A stretch of DNA of 37,395 nt, taken from NCBI GenBank assembly GCA_002011815.1, contig MTOV01000016.1, positions 1-37,395 on the forward strand, written 5' to 3'. Both the position numbers and the translations under genes were made by a program. The notes beneath the pieces are model-generated. The model did not search any database, had not been told where the DNA came from, and worked only from the letters and a program-made list of their open reading frames with translations. Shown here in pieces: positions 7,575-16,210 of the stretch. Source of the DNA: Nitrospirae bacterium JdFR-86 (GTDB lineage Bacteria; Nitrospirota; Thermodesulfovibrionia; Thermodesulfovibrionales; JdFR-86). The stretch's first letter is position 1. Every line of letters starts with the position of its first letter.

Positions 7575-7991
7575 ATGGATTCTTTTGGAGTATTCAAGAT
7601 AAGCGCTTCGGCGCTTGAGGCGCAAAGGAAGAGGATGAACATAATAGCCTCCAATCTGGCGAATGTTCATTCCACGAAGACAGAGGCAGGTGGCCCTTAC
7701 AGGCGAAAGGATGTGGTTTTCACCACAGAGCGTGTTGGCTCTAATCCTGGTGACGGGCTTGAGGGCGTCAGGGTGGCAGCAGTTGTGGAGGACAAGAGAC
7801 CGCCTAAGGTGGTTTATGACCCTTCGCATCCTGATGCTGATGAGAACGGCTATGTCAAGTTGCCGAACATAAACGTCATAGAGGAAATGGTCAACATGAT
7901 GATGGCTGTAAGGGCGTATGAGGCGAATGTAGCCACATTTAATATGTCAAAGGGGATGCTCAGAAGAACCCTTGATCTCGGGAGGTATTAA
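7575..7991 (+). CDS. flgC: Flagellar proximal rod protein FlgC
   Basis: A 138-residue rod subunit. It has the N-terminal rod motif IIASNLANVHSTKTEAGGPY (residues 23-42) and the C-terminal helical motif YVKLPNINVIEEMVNMM...AYEANVATFNMSKGML, both diagnostic for FlgC. It starts two bases after flgB and its TAA overlaps the fliE ATG by one base, so translation is probably coupled. Length is normal for the family. Confidence 0.97.
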   Translation: MDSFGVFKISASALEAQRKRMNIIASNLANVHSTKTEAGGPYRRKDVVFTTERVGSNPGDGLEGVRVAAVVEDKRPPKVVYDPSHPDADENGYVKLPNINVIEEMVNMMMAVRAYEANVATFNMSKGMLRRTLDLGRY

Positions 7992-8281
7992 TGAGTGAGA
8001 TAAAGATTAATGGTGCGGTTAATCATGGTCAGCTTCCGGCCAAGCCTGAAGGCAAGGGCAAGGATGCCGGTGGTTTTGAGGCAGTACTTAAGGATGCACT
8101 TGGCAAAGTTACAGAGATACATAACGAGGCAGAGAAGGCTATAAAGGAGCTTGCCTCTGGCGGAGACATCACGCAGGCGATACTTGCAATGGAGAAGGCT
8201 GATATGTCCTTTCAGGTAATGGTTGAGGTAAGGAACAAGCTTATCAATGCCTATCAGGAAATAATGAGAATGCAGGTGTAG
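7991..8281 (+). CDS. fliE: Flagellar hook-basal body protein FliE
   Basis: A 96-residue protein that joins the MS ring to the proximal rod. The C-terminal half (GGDITQAILAMEKADMSFQVMVEVRNKLINAYQEIMRMQV) is the conserved FliE helix pair; the glycine- and lysine-rich N-terminus is variable in the family. It starts inside the flgC stop codon and is followed eight bases later by fliF. Confidence 0.95.
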   Translation: MSEIKINGAVNHGQLPAKPEGKGKDAGGFEAVLKDALGKVTEIHNEAEKAIKELASGGDITQAILAMEKADMSFQVMVEVRNKLINAYQEIMRMQV

Positions 8282-8288
8282 GTGCGCG

Positions 8289-9815
8289 ATGGCTGACGTT
8301 GTAGAGACTGTAAAAAACTGGCCTACGAAGAAGAAGGTAACACTTCTTTTAGTTTTAGCGTTATCTATAGCGACTCTGATATTGACTTTTGCATGGTCTC
8401 AGAGGCCGGAGTATCATGTCCTGTATTCGAACCTTGCAGAGACGGATGCCGGCTCTGTAGTGCAGAAGCTGAGGGAGATGAAGGTGCCTTATGAGCTGAG
8501 CGGCGGCGGGATTTTAGTGCCTGCCGACAGGGTGTATGACCTCAGGCTTCAGCTTGCGGCTCAGGGTCTTCCGCAGGGCGGAGTCGTGGGCTTTGAGCTT
8601 TTTGACAAGACTGATTTTGGCACTACGGATTTTGTCCAGAAGCTGAACTACAGGCGGGCGCTGCAGGGTGAGCTTGCAAGGACAATAATGTCGCTTTCGG
8701 AGGTTGAGGCTGCAAGGGTTCATCTGGCGATTCCGGAAAGAACCCTGTTTATGCGTGAGGAGTCCAGACCGAGTGCGTCTGTGCTTGTGAAGCTGAAGCC
8801 GGGCAGGACTCTTACAAGGAGGCAGGTGCAGGGCATAGTGCATCTTGTCTCAAGCAGTGTGGAGGGTTTGAACCCGGAAGAGGTAACCATTGTAGACCAG
8901 CGCGGTGAAATGCTTACCCAGAGGGGAGATGATGCAATAGGTCTCAGCAGCAGTCAGCTTGAGTATCAGCGAAGTTATGAAAAGGACATGGAGTCAAGGA
9001 TTCTAAATATTCTTGAACCTGTTGTGGGCAAGGGCAAGGTAAGGGCGAAAGTAGCGGCTACGATTGATTTCACAAGGAGTGAGAAGACCGAAGAGAGGTT
9101 TGACCCGGAGGGTCAGGTTATAATAAGCGAGCAGAGGAATATCGAGAAGTCTACTGCTTCAGGCCCGGGCGGAGTGCCGGGTGTGGTGTCGAATCTTCCG
9201 GGGAATATTGCATCGCAGGTTGCATCTTCCAGCGCGCAGTCGCAGAAAAAGAATGAAGTAATAAACTATGAAGTCAGCAAGATTACAAGCCATGTGGTAA
9301 GTGCTGTAGGCCAGGTGAAAAAACTTTCTGTTGCTGTGCTTGTTGACGGAACGTATACCGTTGATGAAGCCACTGGCGAGAGGAAGTATACACCCCGCTC
9401 GGAAGAAGAGCTTAAGCATTATGAGGAGCTCGTTAAAAGGGCAATAGGTTTTACCGAGGAGCGGGGCGATAAGATTCGGATAGCGAACATGCCGTTTGAA
9501 ACAATACCTGAGGTAGAGGAGCTTCCAGAGGAGTCAAAAGAGTATCTTCCGATTGTGGTTACTGTAGCCAAGTATCTTGTACCTGTAATAGCAGTGATAT
9601 TGTTTTTCCTTTTTGTCCTAAGGCCGCTAATGAAGAGTCTGTCAACACCTCCGGTAGTTCAGCAGGTGCCGGAGTTGCCACAGCCTGTTCCTGAACTTGA
9701 AAGTGTAGAGCCGAAAGTGGCAGGGGTAAAAGGGAAAGTGATTGAGTGGGTTGAGAATAACCCCAATCAGGCAGCTGACTTAATAAAAAGCTGGATCGAG
9801 GAGAAAAAGAGATAA
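8289..9815 (+). CDS. fliF: Flagellar MS-ring protein FliF
   Basis: A 508-residue inner-membrane protein that forms the MS ring on which the export gate and rotor are built. Two membrane segments are visible, at about 17-36 (VTLLLVLALSIATLILTFAW) and about 422-447 (IVVTVAKYLVPVIAVILFFLFVL). Between them lie the secretin-like ring-building domains (YHVLYSNLAETDAGSVVQKL, GFELFDKTDFGTTDFVQKLN, ARVHLAIPERTLFMREE). The cytoplasmic tail ends in IEWVENNPNQAADLIKSWIEEKK, the FliG-binding helix. The gene ends immediately before the fliG start. Confidence 0.98.
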   Translation: MADVVETVKNWPTKKKVTLLLVLALSIATLILTFAWSQRPEYHVLYSNLAETDAGSVVQKLREMKVPYELSGGGILVPADRVYDLRLQLAAQGLPQGGVVGFELFDKTDFGTTDFVQKLNYRRALQGELARTIMSLSEVEAARVHLAIPERTLFMREESRPSASVLVKLKPGRTLTRRQVQGIVHLVSSSVEGLNPEEVTIVDQRGEMLTQRGDDAIGLSSSQLEYQRSYEKDMESRILNILEPVVGKGKVRAKVAATIDFTRSEKTEERFDPEGQVIISEQRNIEKSTASGPGGVPGVVSNLPGNIASQVASSSAQSQKKNEVINYEVSKITSHVVSAVGQVKKLSVAVLVDGTYTVDEATGERKYTPRSEEELKHYEELVKRAIGFTEERGDKIRIANMPFETIPEVEELPEESKEYLPIVVTVAKYLVPVIAVILFFLFVLRPLMKSLSTPPVVQQVPELPQPVPELESVEPKVAGVKGKVIEWVENNPNQAADLIKSWIEEKKR

Positions 9816-10796
9816 GTGGCACTGAACGGATACGAAAAAGCAGCAGTGTTTTTAAGGACAATCGGAGAGGAAAGGGCTGCAGAGATACTGAAGTCTCTTG
9901 ATGTCGACGACATAAGCAAGATCAGCAGCTGCATGACAAAGCTGAAGACAGTAAGCAAGGAAGACGTGGAGGAGGTTTTCAGGGAAGCAGCGGATAAGAT
10001 ATCTTCAGGGGAGGTATATGCCAGAAGCGACCAGTATTTGAAAAGGGTTCTTTCAAAGGTGCTGGGTGAGGAAAGGGCGAACATGATACTTGATATGATA
10101 GCGCATAGAGGACCGATAGAGTCCATTAAGGATATAGATTCCAAGACACTTACTAATTTTCTTGTAACCGAGCATCCGCAGACTATTGCACTTGCCCTTT
10201 GTTTGATTGAGCCTACGCAGGCAGCAGAGGTTCTTGCAAGTCTGCCAGAGCAATTAAAGGCGGATGTTGCTGCAAGGATAGCCTCTACTGAAAGAATACC
10301 TTCAAACGCCATTGAAGAGCTTGAGAGTGCGCTAAAAGGTCTGGATATAAATAAAGGAAAGGGGACAAGACTCGGAGGGGTAAAGACAATTGCCGAGATA
10401 CTGAACAGGGCTGACAGGACTACAGAGCAGATGATACTTGAGAAGATAGAAGAAGAGGACAGCACGCTTGCAGAGTCTATAAGGCAGCTCATGTTCGTAT
10501 TTGATGATATTGTGCATATAGATGACAAAGGTGTTCAGTTGATACTGAGGGAGGTAAGCACGGATGAATTGTCCGTTGCCCTGAAGACAGCCTCTGATGA
10601 ACTGAAGGAGAAGATATTCAAGAACATGTCGCAGAGGGCAGCACAGATACTCAAGGAGGAGATGGAGGTAAGAGGTCCTGTCAGGGTCTCAGAGGTTGAG
10701 AAGGCGCAGCAGAACATTGTAAAGGTTGTAAGAAGGCTTGAGGAGGAAGGCAAGATAGTTCTTCCTGGAAAGGGAGGCGAAGAGATTGTTGTATAA
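9816..10796 (+). CDS. fliG: Flagellar motor switch protein FliG
   Basis: A 326-residue C-ring protein that couples MotAB torque to the MS ring. The N-terminal domain (YEKAAVFLRTIGEERAAEILKSL) binds FliF; the middle domain carries EHPQ at 119-122 (EHPQTIALALCLI); the C-terminal torque helix region is FVFDDIVHIDDKGVQLILREV with the expected charged residues. The start is GTG, with no base between it and the fliF stop, so it depends on translational coupling. The C-terminal end overlaps the start of fliH. Confidence 0.97.
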   Translation: MALNGYEKAAVFLRTIGEERAAEILKSLDVDDISKISSCMTKLKTVSKEDVEEVFREAADKISSGEVYARSDQYLKRVLSKVLGEERANMILDMIAHRGPIESIKDIDSKTLTNFLVTEHPQTIALALCLIEPTQAAEVLASLPEQLKADVAARIASTERIPSNAIEELESALKGLDINKGKGTRLGGVKTIAEILNRADRTTEQMILEKIEEEDSTLAESIRQLMFVFDDIVHIDDKGVQLILREVSTDELSVALKTASDELKEKIFKNMSQRAAQILKEEMEVRGPVRVSEVEKAQQNIVKVVRRLEEEGKIVLPGKGGEEIVV

Positions 10797-11409
10797 AGGC
10801 AGAATCATAAAAGATGCAGACACGATTCTATTCGGCATGCCTTCTCTTGAAGATGCCCGTCAAGAAGAAGGGCAGGAAGAAGACCCTCTGCTACTTCAGC
10901 AACGCATAGAGGACATAGAAAGACAGGCGTATGAAAAAGGCTTTGCCGCGGGTGAAAAAGCAGGCCTTCAAATGGGTGAGCAGAAAGCACTGCTCTTGCT
11001 GGAAGGACTTGAAAAAGTAATCAATGAGCTTAAGAGTCTGAAAGACAATATCCCAAAGGAGCTTGAACCGCAGGTCTTCGACCTTGCAGTCGCTTTAGCC
11101 AAGAGGATTGTAATCGAGGAGCTGACAATCAATCCTGAGGTGATAGTAAGGATAGTGAAAGAAGCACTGAGAAAGCTTGAGAGGAGCGGTGCGATTACAA
11201 TAAAGATAAATCCTGCCTTGTATGATCTGTTTGTTAAGTTAAAGCCTGAGCTTACGGAGATTCATCCTGAGATAGTGTTTGATGTTGACCCTTCGGTGTC
11301 TGTTAACGGACCCCTTGTGATAGGTCCTGTTGAAGAGGTAGTGACTGACATAGACACTCAGATTGCAAACATAGTTGAAGACATAAGGGGTGAACTTGGC
11401 ACTCGTTGA
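10786..11409 (+). CDS. fliH: Flagellar export ATPase regulator FliH
   Basis: A 207-residue peripheral stalk protein that binds FliI and links it to the C ring. Residues about 40-100 are a charged helical region with a GxxxG-like run (YEKGFAAGEKAGLQMGEQKA), and the C-terminal part (LAVALAKRIVIEELTINPEVIVRIVKEALRKL...) is the FliI-binding domain shared with V/F-type ATPase E/delta subunits. The start is TTG at 10786, inside the fliG end, with GGGAGG (10772-10777) eight bases ahead; a second TTG follows directly. The tail overlaps fliI by about 20 bases. Confidence 0.92.
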   Translation: MLYKGRIIKDADTILFGMPSLEDARQEEGQEEDPLLLQQRIEDIERQAYEKGFAAGEKAGLQMGEQKALLLLEGLEKVINELKSLKDNIPKELEPQVFDLAVALAKRIVIEELTINPEVIVRIVKEALRKLERSGAITIKINPALYDLFVKLKPELTEIHPEIVFDVDPSVSVNGPLVIGPVEEVVTDIDTQIANIVEDIRGELGTR

Positions 11410-12739
11410 TTTAACTCCGTATATAAAAGCTGTAGAGACTGCTGAACCCTTAAGGGTGCACGGCAGGGTGGTGGAGATTACAGGTCTTTTGATAAAGGCT
11501 ACTGGTTTAAGGGTCAGCATTGGTGAGGCGTGCAAGATTTACTCTGATGATGAACCGCCTGTTGATGCTGAGGTCGTAGGTTTTAAGGATGGAAAAGTCC
11601 TGCTTATGGCAGTGAGTGAGCTTTCAGGGATTAAGCCTGGAAGCAGGGTCTTTCCGGTAGGCAAAAAGGTTTCTGTAAAAGTAGGACCCGGGCTTGTCGG
11701 AAGGATTGTAAATGACGCTGGCAATCCTATTGACGGAAAAGGACCTATAGACGGTATAGACTATCCTTTGTTTTCTCTTTCTCCTGACCCGCTCAGGAGG
11801 CGCAGGATTACAGAGCCGATAGACCTTGGCATAAGGGCGATAAACGGGCTTCTTACCTGTGGCAAAGGACAGAGAGTGGGAATAATGGCAGGCTCTGGCG
11901 TGGGCAAGAGCGTGCTGCTTGGCATGATGGCAAAGTATACAGAGGCGGAAGTCAATGTTATAGCGCTTATAGGGGAAAGGGCAAGAGAGGTAAGAGAGTT
12001 TATAGAAAGAGACCTTGGAGAGGATGGACTTAAGAAATCTGTTGTCGTTGTCTCCACTGCTGAACAGCCGCCACTTGCAAAGGTAAGAGGTGCGTTTACT
12101 GCAACTGCTATTGCAGAGTATTTCAGGGACGAAGGTGCGGATGTGCTTTTGCTTATGGATTCACTTACACGTGTTGCAATGGCGCAACGTCAGATAGGTC
12201 TTGCAGCAGGAGAGCCACCGACTTCAAAGGGTTATACACCCTCGGTTTTTGCCCTGCTTCCAAAGCTTCTTGAAAGGGCTGGAACTACTGAGGGTAAGGG
12301 CAGTATAACCGGATTTTATACAGTTCTTGTAGAAGGGGACGACTTCTCAGAGCCTGTCTGTGACTCAGCCAGGGCAGTGCTTGACGGACATATTGTGCTT
12401 ACCAGAGAGCTTGCCATGGAAAACCATTATCCTGCCATTGATGTGCTTCAGTCTTCAAGCAGGGTGATGTTTGATATCATCGAGCCGAAGCATAGGGAGT
12501 ATGCAGGAAAGTTTCTTGAAACCCTGGCGACATACAAGAGGCTTGAAGATATGATAAACCTCGGTGCATACAAGGAAGGCTCAAACCCGAAGGTGGATTA
12601 TGCACTGAAGCTGATAGACAAACTCAAGGCATACCTCAGACAGGACATGAACGAAAGAAGGGACTTTGCCGACAGCCTTCAGGGGCTTTATTGTATCTTT
12701 GATGAGGCAGGCGAAGCTCAGCCCGGGAGTTCCGCATGA
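11390..12739 (+). CDS. fliI: Flagellum-specific export ATPase FliI
   Basis: A 449-residue hexameric ATPase that unfolds and feeds substrates to the export gate. Walker A is AGSGVGKS (167-174), Walker B is VLLLMDSLTR (about 253-262), and the arginine-finger-side motif GSITGFYTVLVEGDD is present. The start is uncertain: GTG 11390 or, more likely, TTG 11396, which has AAGGGG five bases before it and gives MALVDLTPYI. It overlaps fliH upstream and fliJ downstream, implying tight coupling of the three export-apparatus soluble proteins. Confidence 0.97.
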   Translation: MNLALVDLTPYIKAVETAEPLRVHGRVVEITGLLIKATGLRVSIGEACKIYSDDEPPVDAEVVGFKDGKVLLMAVSELSGIKPGSRVFPVGKKVSVKVGPGLVGRIVNDAGNPIDGKGPIDGIDYPLFSLSPDPLRRRRITEPIDLGIRAINGLLTCGKGQRVGIMAGSGVGKSVLLGMMAKYTEAEVNVIALIGERAREVREFIERDLGEDGLKKSVVVVSTAEQPPLAKVRGAFTATAIAEYFRDEGADVLLLMDSLTRVAMAQRQIGLAAGEPPTSKGYTPSVFALLPKLLERAGTTEGKGSITGFYTVLVEGDDFSEPVCDSARAVLDGHIVLTRELAMENHYPAIDVLQSSSRVMFDIIEPKHREYAGKFLETLATYKRLEDMINLGAYKEGSNPKVDYALKLIDKLKAYLRQDMNERRDFADSLQGLYCIFDEAGEAQPGSSA

Positions 12740-13176
12740 GAAGACTTAAGACAGTATCGAAGGTATTGCAGTTTAAGGATTACCAGAAAGAAGAGCGCGA
12801 ACTTGAAGTCAAGAAGGTGAGAGACCTTGTAGCACTTGAGCAGGCAAAGCTCGATTCCGTGGAAAAAACACTTAAAGAAGCAGCGTCAATGTTACAGCCG
12901 AAGGATGGGACATTCACGAATGTCCACGAAATTGAACTGTTCTATGAATATTATCTGCATCTTGATGAAAAGCTGAAGATGCAGAAGGCAACGCTTGCAC
13001 AGAAGCTTGAGGAGCTGGATGACAAGCAGAATGCCCTCCTTGAGGTATACAGAGAGAAGAAAGCGCTTGAGACACTTAAAAACAGAATGATTCAGGAAGG
13101 CCTCCGGGAGACATCCCTTATGGAACAGAAGGAAATGGATTCGTTGTTTCTTTCAAGGAGGACAGAGGACAGATGA
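12736..13176 (+). CDS. fliJ: Flagellar export central stalk protein FliJ
   Basis: A 146-residue, almost wholly coiled-coil protein (KKVRDLVALEQAKLDSVEKTLKEA...) of the length, charge and position expected for FliJ, which sits in the FliI hexamer like a gamma subunit and contacts FlhA. Sequence conservation in the family is low, so the call rests on coiled-coil character and on being exactly after fliI (ATGA overlap) and before motE (ATGATGA overlap). Confidence 0.88.
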   Translation: MRRLKTVSKVLQFKDYQKEERELEVKKVRDLVALEQAKLDSVEKTLKEAASMLQPKDGTFTNVHEIELFYEYYLHLDEKLKMQKATLAQKLEELDDKQNALLEVYREKKALETLKNRMIQEGLRETSLMEQKEMDSLFLSRRTEDR

Positions 13177-13646
13177 TGAGACTCGGCAGATGGGTATTTA
13201 TATTTTGTCTTCTGTTTATAATCCATGTTGGTTATGCCCATGCAGAGGCTGTCTCTGGGAAGCCTTCTGAGAAACGCATCTTGGATCTGACTCAAAAGCA
13301 GAAGGCGCTTGAAAAACAGGAAGAAAGGCTCAAGGCACTAAAGAAGGACGTGGACGAAAAAATAGAGGAATATACAAAACTCCTCAACAGGATAGAGACT
13401 GCCCTGAACGAGCTGAAGGCTGTAAAGGAAGAGCACATGAAACATCTCATTAAGACCTATGAGGCAATGCCTGAGGAAGAAGCAGCAGCAAGACTTTCTG
13501 TGCTTTACGAGCCGACAGCAGTGGACATCCTGCTTGGAATGAACAGCAGAAAAGCAGGTGCCATAATGGGCTTGATGGAGCCCAAGAAGGCAGCCTCCAT
13601 TACGAAAAGAATGACAGAAGCTGCGAAAAAAATTCCTATCAAGTGA
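13173..13646 (+). CDS. MotE-like periplasmic coiled-coil protein
   Basis: A 157-residue protein with signal peptide MMRLGRWVFIFCLLFIIHVG..AHA (cut near residue 24), a coiled coil (about 40-95) and a C-terminal MgtE-N-like helical domain (AMPEEEAAARLSVL...VDILLGMNSRKAGAIMGLMEPKKAASITKRM). This layout is that of MotE-family proteins, which in Sinorhizobium chaperone the periplasmic motor protein MotC. The start codon overlaps the fliJ stop. No MotC is seen here, so the partner is unknown; similar proteins are common after fliJ in many bacteria. It ends the first basal-body operon. Confidence 0.82.
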   Translation: MMRLGRWVFIFCLLFIIHVGYAHAEAVSGKPSEKRILDLTQKQKALEKQEERLKALKKDVDEKIEEYTKLLNRIETALNELKAVKEEHMKHLIKTYEAMPEEEAAARLSVLYEPTAVDILLGMNSRKAGAIMGLMEPKKAASITKRMTEAAKKIPIK

Positions 13647-13833
13647 AATCTTTTCACCCCTCTAACCACTAAAAAAGCACATCCGTATTTAAGCCTCTAT
13701 GAATGACAGAACACAGTTGTATCGTTCGTAAGACATTGATTTTACGCTGTTCTTTACAGAAGGCATACCGCCGGTCGTTGGTTGCATGTCACGGATTTTT
13801 CCTCACTGGCATATTTATTGATTGTAGTCGGGC
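13647..13833. other. Regulatory gap before fliK
   Basis: A 187-base gap with no open frame worth calling and no clear intrinsic terminator for the upstream operon. It holds a small dyad CTGT-TCTTT-ACAG, near 13749-13761, and ends in the sigma-54-like element at 13807. I found no GTCA-N6-TGAC dyad here, unlike the gaps before flgB and fliL. Confidence 0.55.
13807..13821 (+). promoter_or_regulatory. Sigma-54-like -24/-12 element before fliK
   Basis: TGGCAT-ATTTA-TTGA has the right spacing and core for sigma-54 and is nearly identical to the element before flgB, including the ATTTA spacer. Initiation about 12 bases downstream would fall near 13833, just at the GTG/ATG start region of fliK, which has no ribosome binding site. 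Confidence 0.45.
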
Positions 13834-15816
13834 GTGAATATGGATTTATTGATAGGCATAACACCTATGGCAAGCAGTGAGGCGGAATCAATGTCTGCGC
13901 AACAGAATGTGACTCCTTGTATTAACGTTCAGTTTTTTGAGTGTCTACTGGCTTGTATATCCAATACACTGTTGAATGCACAAAAGCCTGATTCATCATC
14001 CACAGCAAGTGGTAATGAGGAGAGCTCAGAGCCGGAGCTTCTGCCTGTTGTGTCTGATATAAGTGAGACTATAAAAGGACAGGAGGATTCTCCAGAGATA
14101 GAGGTAGCGGATGAGGAAAGTTCAGAGATAGAGCTTTTATCTGTTATGTCTGATGTAAGCGAGGCTATAACAGGGCAGCAGAGTCTTCCAGAGGTTATTG
14201 AGGTAGCGGATGAGGAAAGTTCAGAGATAGAGCTTTTATCTGTTATGTCTGATATGAGCGAGGCTATAACAGGGCAGCAGGGTTCTCCAGAGGTTGTTGA
14301 GGTAGCGGATGAGGAAAGTTCAGAGATAGAGCTTTTATCTGTTATGTCTGATGTAAGCGAGGCTACAACAGGGCAGCAGGATTCTCCAGAGGTTATTGAG
14401 GTAGCGGATGAGGAAAGTTCAGAGATAGAGCTTTTATCTGTTATGTCTGATGTGAGCGAGGCTATAACAGGGCAGCAGGGTTCTCCAGAGGTTATTGAGG
14501 TAGTGGATGAGGAAAGTTCAGAGATAGAGCTTTTATCTGTTATGTTTGGTGTAAGCGAAGCTATAACAGAGCAGGAAGATTCTCCAGAGGTTGTCGAGGC
14601 AACGGCTGAGGAGAATTCAGAGCCGGAGCTTTTATCTGTTATGTCTGGTGTAAGCGAGGCTACAGGGCAGGAGGATTCTCCAGAAGTTGTCGAGGTAGCG
14701 GCTGAGGAGAATTCAGAGCCGGAGCTTTTATCTGTTATGTCTGGTGTAACCGAGGCTACAGGGCAGGAAGATTCTCCAGAGGTTGTTGAGGTAGTGGCTG
14801 AGGATACCCCTGTTGGCATTATTGTGGAGGGTAATGTTTTATCTCTGTCTGGGGTATCAAAGCTTTCAGGGCAGGCACTTGCTGAAGCTGAAAGTCATGA
14901 CATGGCTGTTGTAGGGAATGATTCTAAGGGTCTTCAGTACAGCAGGGTTCAGGCGTCAGGGGCTGGCGGCAGTCAGGCGGTGGATAAAGAGTTGCTGGCG
15001 ATGTCGCAAGGGCTGGGAAAGCTGGCAACTGAGGCAGACTCTGGTAATGGTTTAGAATCCTCGGGTAGTAGTCAACCTCAGCCGGCGGACAAAGGTTTAT
15101 TGACAGCATTGCAGAAGGCTGAAGAGTCGGCAAGTGAGAAGTCCTTGTCTGCGTTGGCAGAGGCAAGACCTGTTCATGCAAAGCCGGCAGAAGGCAATGC
15201 ACTGAAGGCGGCAGATGAGAAGTTGTTTTCTTCAGCACTTAAGGCTGACAAAGAGTTGTTAGCCTCACAGCCTGTAAAGCCAGAGCCAGGCAAAGACTTG
15301 ACTGTAACAGTTAAAGAAGTGCATTCGGCTGGCAAAACCCTGTTTACTGGCGAAAACAGTGTCAGGGTAGAAAATATTCCTCTTCATACAGAGGGCAGGT
15401 CTGAGACGGTTTTGACAGCCTCGCATGGGGCAGAACCACGGAAGGTTATCAATATAAACCATCATACATTTGTTGTAACAAAGAGGAGCGATACGTCAAT
15501 AGAGGTTTCTCTTAAGCCTGAAGGTTTAGGGAAGCTTGAGATAGAGGTCAATATAGACAAGGGAGTGATTAACGCCCAGATAAGTGCTTCTGACCCGGTG
15601 GGTAAGGAGATAATCGAGAGGAATCTGCCTAATATTCTGAATGCACTTGTCAAGGAAGGGCTTAACGTTGGTGGTTTTTCTGTCTCACTGAAGGACAGGA
15701 AAGGAGCGATGAAGGAGGAGCTTAAAAGGGGTATGCAGGGCGAGCAGCAGCCGGCTGAAAAACTAAAGATACCGGCTGTTTCACGGTCAAACAGTGCTGT
15801 AAGTATTTTTGTATAG
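13834..15816 (+). CDS. fliK: Flagellar hook-length control protein FliK
   Basis: A 660-residue secreted ruler that measures hook length and switches export specificity through FlhB. The C-terminal switch domain (about 545-640) contains LKPEGLGKLEIEV and DRNLP-like ERNLPNILNALVKEGLNVGGF, diagnostic for FliK. The N-terminal half holds eight acidic 32-33-residue tandem repeats (residues about 62-322), followed by an Ala/Lys/Glu-rich region. Total length is above the usual 400-500, which predicts a long hook if repeat number sets the ruler. Start GTG 13834 or ATG 13840 is unresolved; neither has a ribosome binding site. It is followed by flgD with a strong ribosome binding site overlapping the fliK stop. 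Confidence 0.93.
   Translation: MNMDLLIGITPMASSEAESMSAQQNVTPCINVQFFECLLACISNTLLNAQKPDSSSTASGNEESSEPELLPVVSDISETIKGQEDSPEIEVADEESSEIELLSVMSDVSEAITGQQSLPEVIEVADEESSEIELLSVMSDMSEAITGQQGSPEVVEVADEESSEIELLSVMSDVSEATTGQQDSPEVIEVADEESSEIELLSVMSDVSEAITGQQGSPEVIEVVDEESSEIELLSVMFGVSEAITEQEDSPEVVEATAEENSEPELLSVMSGVSEATGQEDSPEVVEVAAEENSEPELLSVMSGVTEATGQEDSPEVVEVVAEDTPVGIIVEGNVLSLSGVSKLSGQALAEAESHDMAVVGNDSKGLQYSRVQASGAGGSQAVDKELLAMSQGLGKLATEADSGNGLESSGSSQPQPADKGLLTALQKAEESASEKSLSALAEARPVHAKPAEGNALKAADEKLFSSALKADKELLASQPVKPEPGKDLTVTVKEVHSAGKTLFTGENSVRVENIPLHTEGRSETVLTASHGAEPRKVININHHTFVVTKRSDTSIEVSLKPEGLGKLEIEVNIDKGVINAQISASDPVGKEIIERNLPNILNALVKEGLNVGGFSVSLKDRKGAMKEELKRGMQGEQQPAEKLKIPAVSRSNSAVSIFV
14017..14799 (+). 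repeat. Eight tandem 96-99-bp repeats inside fliK
   Basis: Eight head-to-tail in-frame copies, lengths 32, 33, 33, 33, 33, 33, 32 and 32 codons, each encoding a variant of E-x-SE-x-ELLSVMS-xx-SEA...SPEVxEV. Copies 4 and 5 differ at only about 4 of 99 bases and copies 2 and 3 at about 6, with third codon positions also conserved; copies 1, 6, 7 and 8 are more diverged. Near-identity at the DNA level means recent duplication in the middle of the array. Confidence 0.95.
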
Positions 15817-15832
15817 AAAGGAGGAGATAGGG

Positions 15833-16198
15833 ATGGATGTAGCATCGGCGAGTCAGACACTTGGAAAGGACGAGTTCCTGAAGCTTTTTACCTATCAGCT
15901 TAGGAGTCAGGATCCGCTTAATCCGATGGACAGTGCGTCTTTCACGGCACAGCTTGCGCAGTTTAGTTCACTTGAGCAGCTCTTTAACATGAATGACAGG
16001 CTTGAGGATATAGTTGCATACCAGACTTCTTTGAACAACGGCGTAGTTGCCGGTCTCATAGGCAGGATTGCCAGGACGTATGAGGGTGTTACAGGGACTG
16101 TAACAGGGGTTAGTTTTGAAGAGGGCACGACATACCTGATACTTGACAATGATGAGAGGGTTGCCCTCGGTGAGGTTCAAGAAATATATGCCAAATAA
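15833..16198 (+). CDS. flgD: Flagellar hook cap protein FlgD (short form)
   Basis: A 121-residue hook-assembly scaffold protein. The conserved N-terminal motif DEFLKLFTYQLRSQDPLNP and FTAQLAQFSSLEQLFNMND are clear. The AAAGGAGG site at 15818-15823 sets ATG 15833 rather than the upstream in-frame start. It is about half the length of enterobacterial FlgD (about 230) and lacks most of the C-terminal Ig/Tudor-like domain, similar to short FlgD proteins of some other phyla. It lies between fliK and flgE, the usual neighbourhood. Confidence 0.95.
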   Translation: MDVASASQTLGKDEFLKLFTYQLRSQDPLNPMDSASFTAQLAQFSSLEQLFNMNDRLEDIVAYQTSLNNGVVAGLIGRIARTYEGVTGTVTGVSFEEGTTYLILDNDERVALGEVQEIYAK

Positions 16199-16210
16199 AG
16201 GAGGTTTACG

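Noticed and set aside
14017-14799. CRISPR-like array
   Set aside because: The repeats are contiguous coding units in frame with no spacers, and no cas genes are present.
13929-14819. Long open frame (296 codons) on the - strand across the fliK repeats
   Set aside because: It stays open only because each repeat unit lacks stops on the reverse strand; its product is a low-complexity mirror of the repeats and there is no start context. The + strand frame is fliK.
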